Shown here: positions 32,187 to 43,100 of the stretch, piece by piece
Numbering within the stretch: position 1 is the stretch's first letter
How the letters are laid out: each line of letters starts with the position of its first letter
From: Roseovarius sp. MMSF_3350
GTDB taxonomy: Bacteria; Pseudomonadota; Alphaproteobacteria; Rhodobacterales; Rhodobacteraceae
Length of the DNA: 64,000 bases
Reading direction: 5' to 3'
Assembly (NCBI RefSeq): GCF_030733425.1
Contig: NZ_JASHIZ010000024.1
Span: forward strand, 1-64,000
Position numbers and translations under genes: made by a program
Notes under the pieces: generated by a model
Seen by the model: the letters and a program-made list of their open reading frames with translations, nothing else
Database searches by the model: none
What the model was told of the DNA's origin: nothing

Positions 32187-32283
32187 GACTTAGCGGAATG
32201 CAGCCGTATACTGGCGCAAATTTAGCCATCTTCAATGGCACCTGCATCATCATCCATCCCGTCGCGTGAAATCAAGCGACCCT

Positions 32284-32305
32284 CGTAGGGTGGGTGAAAC
32301 CCACG
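32284..32305. repeat. Dispersed palindromic repeat, copy 5, followed by a CCCGG inverted repeat
   Basis: CGTAGGGTGGGT-GAA-ACCCACG, one base shorter than copies 1 and 4. About 40 bases on, CCCGGACCTGATCCGGG adds the CCCGG-type inverted repeat (about 32350). Confidence 0.6.
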
Positions 32306-32387
32306 CGGGCCGGCGTCCCAAGTCACGCAACACCTCCCAAACCATCCGACCCGGACCTGATCCGGGACCTCCGCCTCGGCCCCGACG

Positions 32388-32412
32388 AAAAAGGCCCGCC
32401 AGCCGGCGGGCC
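32388..32412 (-). terminator. Rho-independent terminator of pntAB
   Basis: GGCCCGCC and GGCGGGCC form an 8-bp stem with a four-base loop and are followed, on the minus strand, by TTTTT. It lies 26 bases after the pntB stop. Confidence 0.8.
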
Positions 32413-32437
32413 CTCTCCAATTCCATCCAACCGGGCC

Positions 32438-33922
32438 TTACCCGATCTTCGACAACAGCGCCGTCACGCTGTCCTTGGCGTCGCCATAGAACATCCGCGT
32501 GTTGTCCTTGAAGAACAGCGGGTTCTCGATGCCGGAATAGCCCGTCCCCTGCCCGCGCTTGGACACGAACACATTCTTGGCCTTCCAGACCTCCAGCACC
32601 GGCATGCCGGCGATGGGGCTGTTGGGGTCGTCCTGTGCCGCCGGGTTCACGATGTCGTTCGAGCCGATTACGATCACCACGTCGGTATCGGGGAAATCCT
32701 CGTTGATCTCGTCCATCTCCAGCACGATGTCATAGGGCACCTTGGCCTCGGCCAGCAGCACGTTCATGTGCCCCGGCAGACGCCCCGCCACGGGGTGGAT
32801 GGCGAACCGCACGGACTTGCCCTGCGCCCGCAGCTTGTTGGTCAACTCGCTGACCGCCTGCTGCGCCTGCGCCACCGCCATGCCATAGCCCGGCACGATG
32901 ATCACGCTGTCGGCTTCGTTCAGCGCATTGGCCACGCCGTCGGCGTCGATCGGCACCTGTTCGCCCTCGACTTCCGCCGCCGGACCGCTGGAACCGCCGA
33001 AGCCCCCCAGGATCACGCTGACGAAGGACCGGTTCATCGCCTTGCACATGATGTAGCTCAGGATCGCACCCGACGAGCCCACCAGCGCGCCCACCACGAT
33101 CAAGAGGTCGTTGCCCAGGCTGAAGCCGATGGCCGCCGCCGCCCAGCCGGAATAGCTGTTCAGCATCGAGACCACCACGGGCATGTCCGCGCCGCCGATC
33201 CCCATGATCAGGTGATAGCCGATGAAGAGAGCCAGCAGCGTCAGCACGACCAGCGTCCAGCTGCCCGACCCGCTCAGGTACATGATCGCCAGCACCAGCG
33301 ACAGGGCCGCCGCGGCGGCGTTCAGGATATGCCCGCCCGGCAGCTTCTTGGCCGCGCTATCGACCTTGCCCGCCAGCTTGCCATAGGCAATCACCGATCC
33401 GGTGAAGGTCACCGCGCCGATCCAGATGCCCAGCACCAGCTCGACCTTGAGGATGGTCACTTCCACCGCCGTCTTCTTGGCGACGATCGCGGCGAACCCG
33501 CTGAACTGCTTGGCAAAGGCCACGCCTTCCGCCGTCACCTCCTCGGGCCGCGGGAAGCGAAGCCCCGCCTCGGCGAACTCGGCGGCGACGCGCCCCAGTT
33601 CGATATCCGCGTTGAATCCCACGAACACCGCCGCGAGACCCACGAGGCTGTGCATGATCGCCACCAGTTCCGGCATCTGTGTCATCTGCACCTTGGTGGC
33701 CAGCTGATAGCCCACCACCGCGCCGCCGGCGATCATGATCAGCGACACCAGCCACAGCCCGGCACCGGGACCGATCAGCGTCGCCAGCACGGCAATCGCC
33801 ATGCCGGCAATGCCATACCACACCGCGCGTTTCGCGCTTTCCTGCCCCGACAGACCGCCCAGGCTGAGGATGAAGAGAACTGCCGCGACCGCATAGGCCG
33901 CAATGGTAAATCCGAAATCCAT
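32438..33922 (-). CDS. pntB: NAD(P) transhydrogenase subunit beta
   Basis: The 494-residue subunit has eight or more membrane helices (domain II, residues 1-290) and a C-terminal NADP-binding domain III (about 310-494) with [15 protein letters not shown] and [16 protein letters not shown]. Together with PntA it couples proton flow across the inner membrane to hydride transfer from NADH to NADP+, supplying NADPH. AAGGGA precedes the ATG. It begins 14 bases after pntA and ends at a strong terminator. Confidence 0.95.
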   Translation of the reverse strand: MDFGFTIAAYAVAAVLFILSLGGLSGQESAKRAVWYGIAGMAIAVLATLIGPGAGLWLVSLIMIAGGAVVGYQLATKVQMTQMPELVAIMHSLVGLAAVFVGFNADIELGRVAAEFAEAGLRFPRPEEVTAEGVAFAKQFSGFAAIVAKKTAVEVTILKVELVLGIWIGAVTFTGSVIAYGKLAGKVDSAAKKLPGGHILNAAAAALSLVLAIMYLSGSGSWTLVVLTLLALFIGYHLIMGIGGADMPVVVSMLNSYSGWAAAAIGFSLGNDLLIVVGALVGSSGAILSYIMCKAMNRSFVSVILGGFGGSSGPAAEVEGEQVPIDADGVANALNEADSVIIVPGYGMAVAQAQQAVSELTNKLRAQGKSVRFAIHPVAGRLPGHMNVLLAEAKVPYDIVLEMDEINEDFPDTDVVIVIGSNDIVNPAAQDDPNSPIAGMPVLEVWKAKNVFVSKRGQGTGYSGIENPLFFKDNTRMFYGDAKDSVTALLSKIG

Positions 33923-33936
33923 CGTCCCTTACCCCC

Positions 33937-35511
33937 TTACGATTTCTGGAACATGGCGAGCATGCGCCGTGTCACCAGGAAGCCGCCGAAAATGTTGATC
34001 GCCGCCATGAAGATACCAAGACCGGCCAGCAGCGTGATGAGGTAGGAGGTCGAGCCGATCTGCGTCAGCGCCCCCAGGATGATGATCGACGAAATCGCAT
34101 TCGTCACCGCCATCAGCGGCGTGTGCAGGCTGTGCGCCACGCCCCAGATCACCTGGAACCCGATGAACACCGACAGCACGAAGACGATGAAGTGCTGCAT
34201 GAAGCTCGCCGGCGCCACGGTGCCGACCAACAGCACCAGGAACGCGCCGATACCCAGCAGGGTCACCTGGTTCATCGTCTGCTTCTTGAAGGCCGCCACT
34301 TCCTGCGCCTTCTTCTCTTCCGGCGTCAGTTCCTTGGGCTTTTCCTTCTTCGGGGCGGCCGCGATGGCGGACACTTTCGGCGGTGGCGGCGGATAGGTGA
34401 TCTCGCCCCCGTGCGTCACCGTCGCGCCCCGGATCACGTCATCTTCCATGTTGTGATCGACCTTGCCGTCCTTCTCGGGCGTCAGGTCGGTCATCATGTG
34501 ACGGATGTTGGTCGCATAAAGCGTCGAGGACTGCGTCGCCATCCGGCTGGGGAAGTCGGTGTAGCCCACGATCGTCACGCCGTTGTCGGTGACGATCTTC
34601 TCGTCCTTCTGCGTCAACTCGCAGTTGCCGCCCCGCTCGGCGGCCAGGTCCACGATGACCGAGCCGTTCTTCATCATCTCGACCATGTCCTTGGTCCACA
34701 GGACCGGCGCGGGCCGGTTCGGGATCAGGGCCGTGGTAATGACGATGTCCATGTCGGGCGCCATCTCGCGGAATTTTTCCAGCTGCTTTTCCTGGAACTC
34801 GGGGCTGGACGGCGCGGCGTACCCGCCGGTGGACGAGCCATCCTGCTGCTCCTCCTCGAAATCCAGGAAGACGAACTCGGCGCCCATCGATTCGATCTGC
34901 TCGGCCACTTCGGGGCGCACGTCGAACGCATAGGTGATCGCGCCCAGGCTGGTCGAGGTGCCGATCGCGGCAAGACCCGCGACGCCCGCGCCGACCACCA
35001 GAACCTTGGCCGGCGGCACCTTGCCCGCGGCCGTCACCTGGCCGGTGAAGAACCGGCCGAAATTGTTGCCCGCCTCGATCACGGCACGGTAGCCCGCGAT
35101 GTTGGCCATGGACGACAGCGCATCCATCTTCTGTGCACGGGAAATCCGCGGCACCGCTTCCATCGCGATGACGGTCGCGCCTTTTTCGGCGGCGATCTTC
35201 ATCTGCTCTTCGTTCCCGCCAGGGTTGAAGAAGGAAATAAGGGTCTGGCCCTTGGTCAGGCGCTTGACCTCGGTATCCGTGGGGACGCGGACCTTGGCAA
35301 TGATGTCACAGGCTTTCCAAAGGGCCGCCGGCGACTTGATGATCTCGACACCGGCCTCCTTGTAATCCGCATCCGTGAAACCCGCACGCTCTCCCGCGCC
35401 GGTCTCGATGGCGCACTCATGGCCCAGTTTCTGAAGTTGCAAGGCCGAGTCCGGCGTCATCGCAACGCGCGCCTCACCTTCCATCACCTCTTTTGGTGTT
35501 CCGATCTTCAA
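33937..35511 (-). CDS. pntA: NAD(P) transhydrogenase subunit alpha
   Basis: The 524-residue subunit carries the NAD-binding domain I (KIGTPKEVMEGEARVAMTP at the start; VVGAGVAGLAAIGTSTSLGA, residues about 170-190) and, after a Lys/Glu-rich linker near residue 400, four C-terminal membrane helices. This is the undivided enteric-type alpha chain, not the split PntAA/PntAB of Rhodospirillum. The start is TTG at 35511 with GGGGGAG upstream. First gene of the pntAB operon; the 318-base gap to the SDR gene holds the divergent promoters. Confidence 0.95.
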   Translation of the reverse strand: MKIGTPKEVMEGEARVAMTPDSALQLQKLGHECAIETGAGERAGFTDADYKEAGVEIIKSPAALWKACDIIAKVRVPTDTEVKRLTKGQTLISFFNPGGNEEQMKIAAEKGATVIAMEAVPRISRAQKMDALSSMANIAGYRAVIEAGNNFGRFFTGQVTAAGKVPPAKVLVVGAGVAGLAAIGTSTSLGAITYAFDVRPEVAEQIESMGAEFVFLDFEEEQQDGSSTGGYAAPSSPEFQEKQLEKFREMAPDMDIVITTALIPNRPAPVLWTKDMVEMMKNGSVIVDLAAERGGNCELTQKDEKIVTDNGVTIVGYTDFPSRMATQSSTLYATNIRHMMTDLTPEKDGKVDHNMEDDVIRGATVTHGGEITYPPPPPKVSAIAAAPKKEKPKELTPEEKKAQEVAAFKKQTMNQVTLLGIGAFLVLLVGTVAPASFMQHFIVFVLSVFIGFQVIWGVAHSLHTPLMAVTNAISSIIILGALTQIGSTSYLITLLAGLGIFMAAINIFGGFLVTRRMLAMFQKS

Positions 35512-35829
35512 CTTTCACTCCCCCCGTTTTCTGACGGTCACATGTGGCGGCCTCTCGGCCTGTCGTTTTCTGTACCCTAAGGGTCGGGCACGGCTTATCA
35601 CACAAATTTTACCCGCTTGGAATGTAGCGATTGTCGCATCCTGTCAAATCACCATCGTGTCTTTCCATAGTATTGCGCAAAATTCATTCGAAACTTTCGT
35701 CGCAGCCGGTCTCTCCGGGCCGTATGTTCGGAATCGCCCGAAAACTGGTATAGGGTATACCAGACGGCCTTGCCAGCCCTTCCAAACCGGCTCTTGGCAA
35801 CCCGCGCGCCCTGCGGCACAGTTGCGCTC

Positions 35830-36585
35830 ATGACGCTCACAAAAAAACACGCCCTCGTCACCGGCGGAGGCACCGGCATCGGTCTCGCCATCGCCCGCGC
35901 CCTGCAGGACAGCGGCGCCACCGTCACCATTACCGGTCGCCGCGCCGAAGTTCTGAACGAGGCCGCCGGCGCCCACGGCCTGCATCCACAAGTCATGGAC
36001 GTACGCGACGAGGCCAGCGTGGTCGAAGGCATCGCCGCCTCGGTCGCCGAACGCGGGCCCATCCAGGTCTGCGTGCCCAATGCCGGCATCGCCGAAGGCC
36101 GCAGCCTGTCGAAGACCGACACCGATTTCTGGCACCGCACCATGGCCACCAATCTCGACGGCGCGTTCTGGACCATCCGCAGCGCGATGGCCTCGATGAA
36201 AACCACCGACTGGGGCCGCGTGGTGGCGATCTCCTCCATCGCGGGCCTGCGCGGTCTCAAGGGCGCCGCCGCCTATTCCGCCTCCAAGCACGGGCTTATC
36301 GGCCTCGTTCGCGCGCTTTCCGAGGATTACATGGGCAGCGCCTTCACCTTCAACGCGGTCTGCCCTGGCTATGTCGATACCGACATCATCACCCGCAACG
36401 TCGACGCCATCAGCGCCCGCGCCGGGGTCGATGCCGACACCGCCCGTTCGATGATGGTGGACGCCAACCGCCACAAGCGCCTGATCGCCCCCGAAGAGGT
36501 CGCCGCCGCCGTCACCTGGCTTTGCGGTCCGGGGTCCGAAAGCGTCAACGGCCAGACCATCGAAATCGCCGGCGGCCAGGTCTGA
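35830..36585 (+). CDS. Short-chain dehydrogenase/reductase
   Basis: A 251-residue classical SDR: nucleotide motif TGGGTGIG near residues 11-18, NAG in VPNAGIAEG, catalytic Ser in ISSIAG and the Y149-x3-K153 pair in AYSASKHG. The C-terminal EIAGGQV is typical. Substrate cannot be assigned; beta-hydroxyacyl or hydroxybutyrate-type alcohols are possible. The ATG at 35830 is the natural start for the fold; the longer frame to 35770 is not. The YjbR-type gene follows after two bases, so they form an operon. Confidence 0.9.
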   Translation: MTLTKKHALVTGGGTGIGLAIARALQDSGATVTITGRRAEVLNEAAGAHGLHPQVMDVRDEASVVEGIAASVAERGPIQVCVPNAGIAEGRSLSKTDTDFWHRTMATNLDGAFWTIRSAMASMKTTDWGRVVAISSIAGLRGLKGAAAYSASKHGLIGLVRALSEDYMGSAFTFNAVCPGYVDTDIITRNVDAISARAGVDADTARSMMVDANRHKRLIAPEEVAAAVTWLCGPGSESVNGQTIEIAGGQV

Positions 36586-36587
36586 CA

Positions 36588-36944
36588 ATGCTGCCCCGCG
36601 ACGCGTTCATGGACTTCTGCGCGTCGCTTCCCGCCAGCACCCATGTCGTGCAATGGGGCAACGCCGACGTCTGGAAAGTCGGCGGCAAGGTCTTTGCCAT
36701 CGCCGGCTGGAACGACGGGCACGACGCCTACACCTTCAAGGCCTCCGACATCGCCTTTGAGGTTCTGCAGGATCAGCCAGGCATCCGCCCGGCGCCCTAC
36801 CTCGCCTCACGCGGGATGAAATGGTTGCAGGTCCACGCGGATCCGGGCCTGTCCGACGACAGCCTTCGCGAGCATATCAAGGCCTCCTACGACATGGTCC
36901 TGGCCGGTCTCACCCGCAAGAAACGGGCGGACCTGGGCCTCTGA
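36588..36944 (+). CDS. MmcQ/YjbR family protein
   Basis: A 118-residue protein of the YjbR/CyaY-like fold (HVVQWGNADVWKVGGKVFAI, then YLASRGMKWLQVHA and LREHIKASYDMVLAGLTRK). Family members are annotated as DNA-binding on fold grounds; a true function is not established. Start at 36588, two bases after the SDR stop. It is distinct from the MmcB gene at 23.4 kb, although both names derive from mitomycin-related loci. Confidence 0.88.
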   Translation: MLPRDAFMDFCASLPASTHVVQWGNADVWKVGGKVFAIAGWNDGHDAYTFKASDIAFEVLQDQPGIRPAPYLASRGMKWLQVHADPGLSDDSLREHIKASYDMVLAGLTRKKRADLGL

Positions 36945-37124
36945 GCCCCCGACCACGTCAGCAAATTGCCTCAATTCATCTAAAATTCGCCTGAAACTTC
37001 CCGTCTTCCGGCCACGGACGCTCTGTATCCATTCCGGAAACAAAGGGCGCGCGAGCAGTCGAAACGCGCCCATGGGTCACGCGGCCAGAGACCTCGGATC
37101 CACCGGACAAAGAGGCAGGAAAAC

Positions 37125-39950
37125 ATGGCCACGTACACGGTCAATTTCTACAATTACAACCCGGCGGGCAACATCCCTACCGGCACGGGCAGCACCTTCA
37201 CCTGGGGCGGACCCGGCGCCGCCGCGGGGCGCGCCACCATCACCGACAACGAACCCGGCATCCAGGAATTCACCCTCGACGACGACAGCGCCGGCGGTGA
37301 AACCGCAACCGCGACCGTCACCCTGGGCAACAACACATCGGTCAACACCACAGTCGATGCCGAGCTTGTCTGGACCCTGCGCGATACCGTCACCGGCCAG
37401 ACCTTCCAGGTCATCCAGTTCGATGTCGAGAACGGCGCCGCCGCCGGGCTCTATACCCTGTCCGAGGTGCCGCTGGTGGCCGGGCGCAGCTACCAGGTGC
37501 AGGCCTACGACAGCAACCCCAACGCCGCGGCGGGCGACATCGCCTTCAGCGCGCAGGACTACACCGACCAGATCGTCGACGGCACCGAAGGCGACGACAC
37601 CATCGACGGCACCTATACCGGCGACCCCCAGGGCGACGTGGCCGATGGCGGCGACGGCACCGGCGCGGGCCTCAACGCCGACCTCATCCATGCCGGCGCC
37701 GGCAATGACAGCGTCGTGGCAGGGCTGGCCAACGACACCGTCTATGGCGGCTCGGGCAACGACACCATCCTCGGCGGCTCCGGCAACGATCTCATCTACG
37801 GCGACAGCGACCCGCGCGAGAGCAGTTCCTCCGGCGGTACCAACACCGTGGGCAGCAACTTCACCGTCATCAGCCTCGGCTCGGCCCCCGATGTGGATCC
37901 GACCGAAACCAACACCGCCAGCGAGAACGCCGCCAACCTGCTGGGCAGCTACGGCGACGCGGGCAACCCGCTCTTCCAGCAGTTCCTCGACGCCCAGACC
38001 TTCGACAGCAACAGCGACGGCACGCTGCAGGACAACGACAACAGCCAGACGCCCGAGAACATCGTCATCGGCGGCACGACCTACCAGATCGATTCCGGCA
38101 TGGTCTACAACGCCACCGTCACCTTCACCGACGGGCTGTCCGAGAATTTCACCGCCGTGGTCGTCCAGACTACCAGCGGCGACGTCTTCATGCTGCCCGA
38201 ACTCACCAACAACGCCGACAACGCGATACTCACCAGCAAGCCGATCCAGTCGATCACGCTCAACGGCGTCGACAACGCCAGCGCGACCATCGGCGCCAAC
38301 CGGCTCGATGCCGACTACCGGCTCGGCGACGGCGCCCCCGGCGACGACAGCATCGACGGTGGCACCGGGAACGACACGATCTATGCCGAGGGCGGCTCCG
38401 ACACCGTCACGGGCGGCGACGGCAACGATGTCATCTACGGCGACGAGGCGCCGGTCGCGGGGCAGTGGGACTATCAGGTCTACAACTACGATTTCACGGC
38501 CGCCAACGGTCAGGCCTTCAACATTGAATCGGGAACGCTTGTCGGCTCGGGTCAATCGAATGGCTTCAATTCGGCCACGCTCGTGCACGACGCCCGTGGC
38601 ACGACCGGCGACGCCAATGATTTCGGTGTGATCTACACCTCGCAGTTCCTGGCGTCCCAAAACGGAACCTACACGTTCTCGACAACCTCGGACGACGGTT
38701 CGACCATCCGGCTGCTGGATGAAAACGGCGACCCCCTGACCTTCACCAACCAGGGCGGCAGCACGGCCGATTTCATGAACAACGACTTCCACCAGGGCGC
38801 GACAACCCGGTCGGGCACCGTCGAACTGGAAGCGGGACGCATATACACCATCGAGGTCCGGCACTGGGAAAACGCCGGGGCCGAAGTCATCTCCGGGCAG
38901 GTCACCAGCCCGAGCGGCACAACCGAGGCCCTTGCCAGCAGCAGCCAGGTCATTGGGCCGCGCGTCGCGTCTGGCGGCGACGACAGCCTGAGTGGCGGTG
39001 CCGGCAACGATGTCATCTTCGGCGGCGCCGGAAATGACACGCTGATCGGCGGCACCGGCGCCGACAGCCTCTACGGCGGGCTCGGCGATGACGAGATGTA
39101 CCTGGCCGAGGGCGATATCGCCTTTGGCGGTGATGGCGACGACCTCTTCGTGCTGGGCGACCTGGGCGAGGCCGGTTCCGGCACCATCACCATCGTCGGC
39201 GGCGAGGGCGGCGAGACCAATGGCGACACGCTGCGCCTGACGCCCGATGTCAGCCGTAACGACATCACCTTCTCCAACACCGATGACGACACCGGCGGCC
39301 TCTCTGGCACCTTCGTGCTGCCCGACGGCACCGTCGTGAACTTCTCGGAAATCGAGAACATCATCTGTTTCACCCCCGGCACCCGCATCCTGACACCCCA
39401 GGGCGAGCGCCCCATCGAAACCCTGCGCCCGGGCGACCTCGTGATCACCCGCGACAGCGGTCCCCAGCCCATCCGCTGGCTCGGCCACCGCACCGTCATC
39501 GGCCGCGGCAAGTTCGCGCCCATCGCCATCAATTCCACCATAATGGACGGCGCCCGCCGCCCGCTCCTGGTCTCGCCACAGCACCGGCTCCTGTTCTCGG
39601 GCTACCGTGCCCAGCTTCTCTTTGGCGAAAGCGAGGTTCTCGTGGCCGCCAAGCACCTGGTCGACGGGATCGACGTGCGCATCGCCGAACGCCGGCTGGT
39701 GACCTATTTCCACATGATGCTCGACCGGCACGAGGTGGTCTATGCCGAAGGGGCCGCCACCGAAAGCTTCCACGCCGCAGATGTCGGCATCGGCGCGCTC
39801 TCGGATGCCTCGCGCGAGGATATGTTCCGTGTCTTCCCGCACCTGCGCGGCGACCTTTCGGCCTATGGCGACACCGCCCGCATGTGCCTGCGCGCCCACG
39901 AGGCACGCCTGTTGGTCGAACCCCGCACGGCGCTGGCCATGGTCGCGTGA
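37125..39950 (+). CDS. Secreted RTX protein with PA14-like and C-terminal Hint domains
   Basis: The 941-residue acidic protein lacks an N-terminal signal peptide, as expected for type I secretion. It has RTX nonapeptide blocks (GGSGNDTILGGSGNDLIYGD, about residues 150-230; a second near 405-445; a third near 615-670), a PA14-like beta domain (about 450-600, with TYTFSTTSDDGSTIRLLDENG) and a Hint domain starting with CFTPGTRI near residue 747. Calcium binding by the RTX repeats and extracellular location follow from the family; Hint domains can self-cleave, though that needs testing. The ATG is preceded by GAGGCAGGAAA. It is followed by a related but longer gene. Confidence 0.88.
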   Translation: MATYTVNFYNYNPAGNIPTGTGSTFTWGGPGAAAGRATITDNEPGIQEFTLDDDSAGGETATATVTLGNNTSVNTTVDAELVWTLRDTVTGQTFQVIQFDVENGAAAGLYTLSEVPLVAGRSYQVQAYDSNPNAAAGDIAFSAQDYTDQIVDGTEGDDTIDGTYTGDPQGDVADGGDGTGAGLNADLIHAGAGNDSVVAGLANDTVYGGSGNDTILGGSGNDLIYGDSDPRESSSSGGTNTVGSNFTVISLGSAPDVDPTETNTASENAANLLGSYGDAGNPLFQQFLDAQTFDSNSDGTLQDNDNSQTPENIVIGGTTYQIDSGMVYNATVTFTDGLSENFTAVVVQTTSGDVFMLPELTNNADNAILTSKPIQSITLNGVDNASATIGANRLDADYRLGDGAPGDDSIDGGTGNDTIYAEGGSDTVTGGDGNDVIYGDEAPVAGQWDYQVYNYDFTAANGQAFNIESGTLVGSGQSNGFNSATLVHDARGTTGDANDFGVIYTSQFLASQNGTYTFSTTSDDGSTIRLLDENGDPLTFTNQGGSTADFMNNDFHQGATTRSGTVELEAGRIYTIEVRHWENAGAEVISGQVTSPSGTTEALASSSQVIGPRVASGGDDSLSGGAGNDVIFGGAGNDTLIGGTGADSLYGGLGDDEMYLAEGDIAFGGDGDDLFVLGDLGEAGSGTITIVGGEGGETNGDTLRLTPDVSRNDITFSNTDDDTGGLSGTFVLPDGTVVNFSEIENIICFTPGTRILTPQGERPIETLRPGDLVITRDSGPQPIRWLGHRTVIGRGKFAPIAINSTIMDGARRPLLVSPQHRLLFSGYRAQLLFGESEVLVAAKHLVDGIDVRIAERRLVTYFHMMLDRHEVVYAEGAATESFHAADVGIGALSDASREDMFRVFPHLRGDLSAYGDTARMCLRAHEARLLVEPRTALAMVA

Positions 39951-40164
39951 TAACGCCTTAAATTTTAACGGAATATCCAAGTCTCGCCACATTCCGCCCG
40001 AATTCCCGTCAAGCCCGGATCCTAGTGTCGTGTCCAGCGTCGGCCAGTGAACGAACCGGCACAGACAAACCGAATCGAGCAGTGACAATGGTGACAAGGG
40101 TCAACAAACGCCCCCGTCAAAGGGCCTCGTGCGACGCATCGCGCGCGCAGGTGCGGCTTGCGCC

Positions 40165-43100
40165 ATGACCACGTATACCGTCACCGCGGCCAACTGGAAC
40201 GACCCGCTCTTCTGGGCATCGATCAGCGAGGCGTCGGGCGGCCACACGCTCGATTTCTCCGGCCTTGCCTCGAATTTCGACGTGATCGTCGACAAGGCCA
40301 CCGGCACGGTCACGCTGACCGACGGCGCCACGACCTTCACCGTGGCCGAGGCCGGCTACGGCGGCAGTTCCGACGCCACTTTGGGCGGCGGCACGCTGTG
40401 GGACTATTTCGCGACGCTCGGCTTCGGCGGCGGCGATCAGGCGATCACCGGCGATGCCGCGGCCGAAAGCATCACCACAGGCGCGGGCGACGACACGATC
40501 GACGCTGGCGGCGGCAACGACACCATATTCTACGGCGACGGTGCCGACACGGTACATGGCGGCGACGGCGACGACCGGATCGACGACGCCGCGGGCATCA
40601 ACTCCACCTCTACCGGCAGCCGCGTCGACGCCGGCGCGGGCAACGATACCGTCTTCGGCACCGCCGGTGACGACACGCTGCTTGGCGGCACCGGGAATGA
40701 CCGGCTGGATGGCGAGGCCGGAACCGACCACATCCAGGGCGGCGCCGGGGCCGACACGATCTCGGGGGGCGCCGGGAACGACCGTATCGCGTCGGACGAC
40801 TTCACCGCCACCGGCCCCAACCTGATCGTCAACGGCTCGTTCGAGGACACCACCGGCATGACGGCGGCCTCCTTCGGCCATCAGGGCACCGGCGGCAGCA
40901 TTCCCGGCTGGACCGACAGCGGCGGCAACAGCGTCGATTATCACAACGACGGGCGCGGCGGCCTTTCCGCCACGGACGGCGCGAACTGGCTCGACATGGA
41001 AGGAGGCGGGGGCCAGCAGCTGGCGATCTCGCAGACCGTTGCCGGACTCCAGCCCAACGACGTCTACCAGCTCAGCTTCGATATCGGCGACAAATCCGAC
41101 GGCAACGATGGCACCGCGCTCGACAACACTGTCGACGTCTACTGGAACGGCGAACTGCTCGACAGCATCGATCCTCCCGACGGCAACTGGCAGACCTACA
41201 CCTACCACGTGACCGGCGCCTCCGGCGACGGCACCGGCACGCTCGAGTTCCGTGGCGCGGGCGCCACCGATTCCGAGGGTGCCTCCATCGATTCCGTCTC
41301 GCTTCACGCCACGACAGAGGCCGCGGGCGCAGCCGACTCCGTCACCGGCGGCAGCGGCGACGACGTGATCTTCACCGGTGCGGGCGACGATACCGCCACC
41401 GGCGGCAGCGGCGCCGACACCATCCATGCCGGCACCGGCGCAGACACCGTCTCGGGCGGCTCGGACGCGGATAGGTTTCTGATCGCCGATGGCTTCGGCA
41501 ACGATTTGATCACCGGCGGCGAGGGCGTCACCACCGGCAGCGACAGCGACACGATCGACGGCAGCGGCCTCTCCGGCCCGGTCACCCTGACCCTGTCCGG
41601 CAGCGAGGCCGGCACCCTCACCGATGGCACCGACACGCTCTCCTTCACCGAGGTCGAGAACGTCTTCACCGGCACGGGCGACGACAGCCTCGATGCCTCC
41701 GCCGACAGCGCCGGTCTCGGCCTCTTCGGCGCGGACGGCGATGACACGATCACCGGCGGCAGCGGCGCAGATCACATTGAGGCGGGCACCGGCGCCGACC
41801 GGGTCGCGGGTGGTGGCGGCGGCGACACCATCGACCTCGGGGCGCATGACGGCGCGCCCGACACGCTGGCCTTTTCCGATGGCGACGGCGCCGACATCAT
41901 CGCCGGCTTCGAAGGCCCCGTCGACAATGGCGACGGCACATTCACCGGCCGCGATCAGCTCGACCTCTCCGGCGCCACCGACGCGGCAGGCAACCAGATC
42001 AACACCCGCGACATCACCGTCGGCGACGACGGCTTCGGCAACGCGCTCCTGTCCCTGCCCAACGGCGACAGCATCACCCTTGTCGGCATTGCCCCCGCCG
42101 ATGTCACCGACGCGGACGCTCTCGCCGCCATGGGCGTCCCCGCCCCCGACGAAATCGTCGAGGGCACGTCCGGCGCCGACAGCATCGACGCCACCTATAC
42201 CGGCGACCCCGAGGGCGACGCTATCGACGCCGGCGACAATGCTGCGGGAACCGACGCTGACCGGGTCGAGGCGGGCGCGGGCGACGACACCGTTGTGGCT
42301 GGTGCGGGCAACGATACGATCTACGGGCGCGACGGCAGCGACAGCCTGCTGGGCGGAGACGGCAACGACCTGCTGGATGCCCGCGGCGGCAACGGCTACG
42401 GACTGCCCGACACAGGTTACAACGACCCGGCCAATCCCGGCCTGAATTACGCCGCCGACAGCGACCCCTTCGACGACCGCGACATCGTTGATGGCGGCGA
42501 CGGCAATGACAGGATCCTGACCGGCGACGACAACGACGTCATCACCGGCGGCGCGGGCAACGACACCATCGACGCGGGCTTTGACGCCGACAACATCACC
42601 GGCGACGCCGGCGCCGACGAAATCGAGGGCAACGCCGGGCGCGACACCATCGACGGCGGCACCGGGAACGACCTCATCTACGGCGACATCTCGGCCTCCA
42701 ACCCGCTCTACCCGTACTACCCGCTCTACAACCTGCCCAACGACGGCACCGACCAGAACCCCGACGACCACGCCGACAGCATCCTCGGCGGCGACGGCGA
42801 CGACACCATCTTCGGCCAGGACGACGACGACACCATCTCGGGCGGCCAGGGCCACGACGTGCTCGACGGCGGTCTGGACGACGACGTCATCTCCGGCGGC
42901 GACGGCGACGACAGCATCGACGGCGGCGACGGTGCCGACAGCGTCGACGGGGGTGCCGGCAATGACAGCCTCACCGTCGATCAGGGCGATACCGTTGCCG
43001 GGGGCGACGGCGACGACACCTTCACGCTTCGAGACCTCGACACCACCGGCACCGGCAACGCCGCCATCTCCATCACGGGTGGCGAAGGCGAAGAGGCCAA

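Noticed and set aside
42500-42960. Repetitive DNA that looks at first like a tandem or CRISPR-like array
   Set aside because: The repeat unit is the RTX nonapeptide code (GGDGDD and similar) in an open plus-strand frame; units are contiguous, without spacers.
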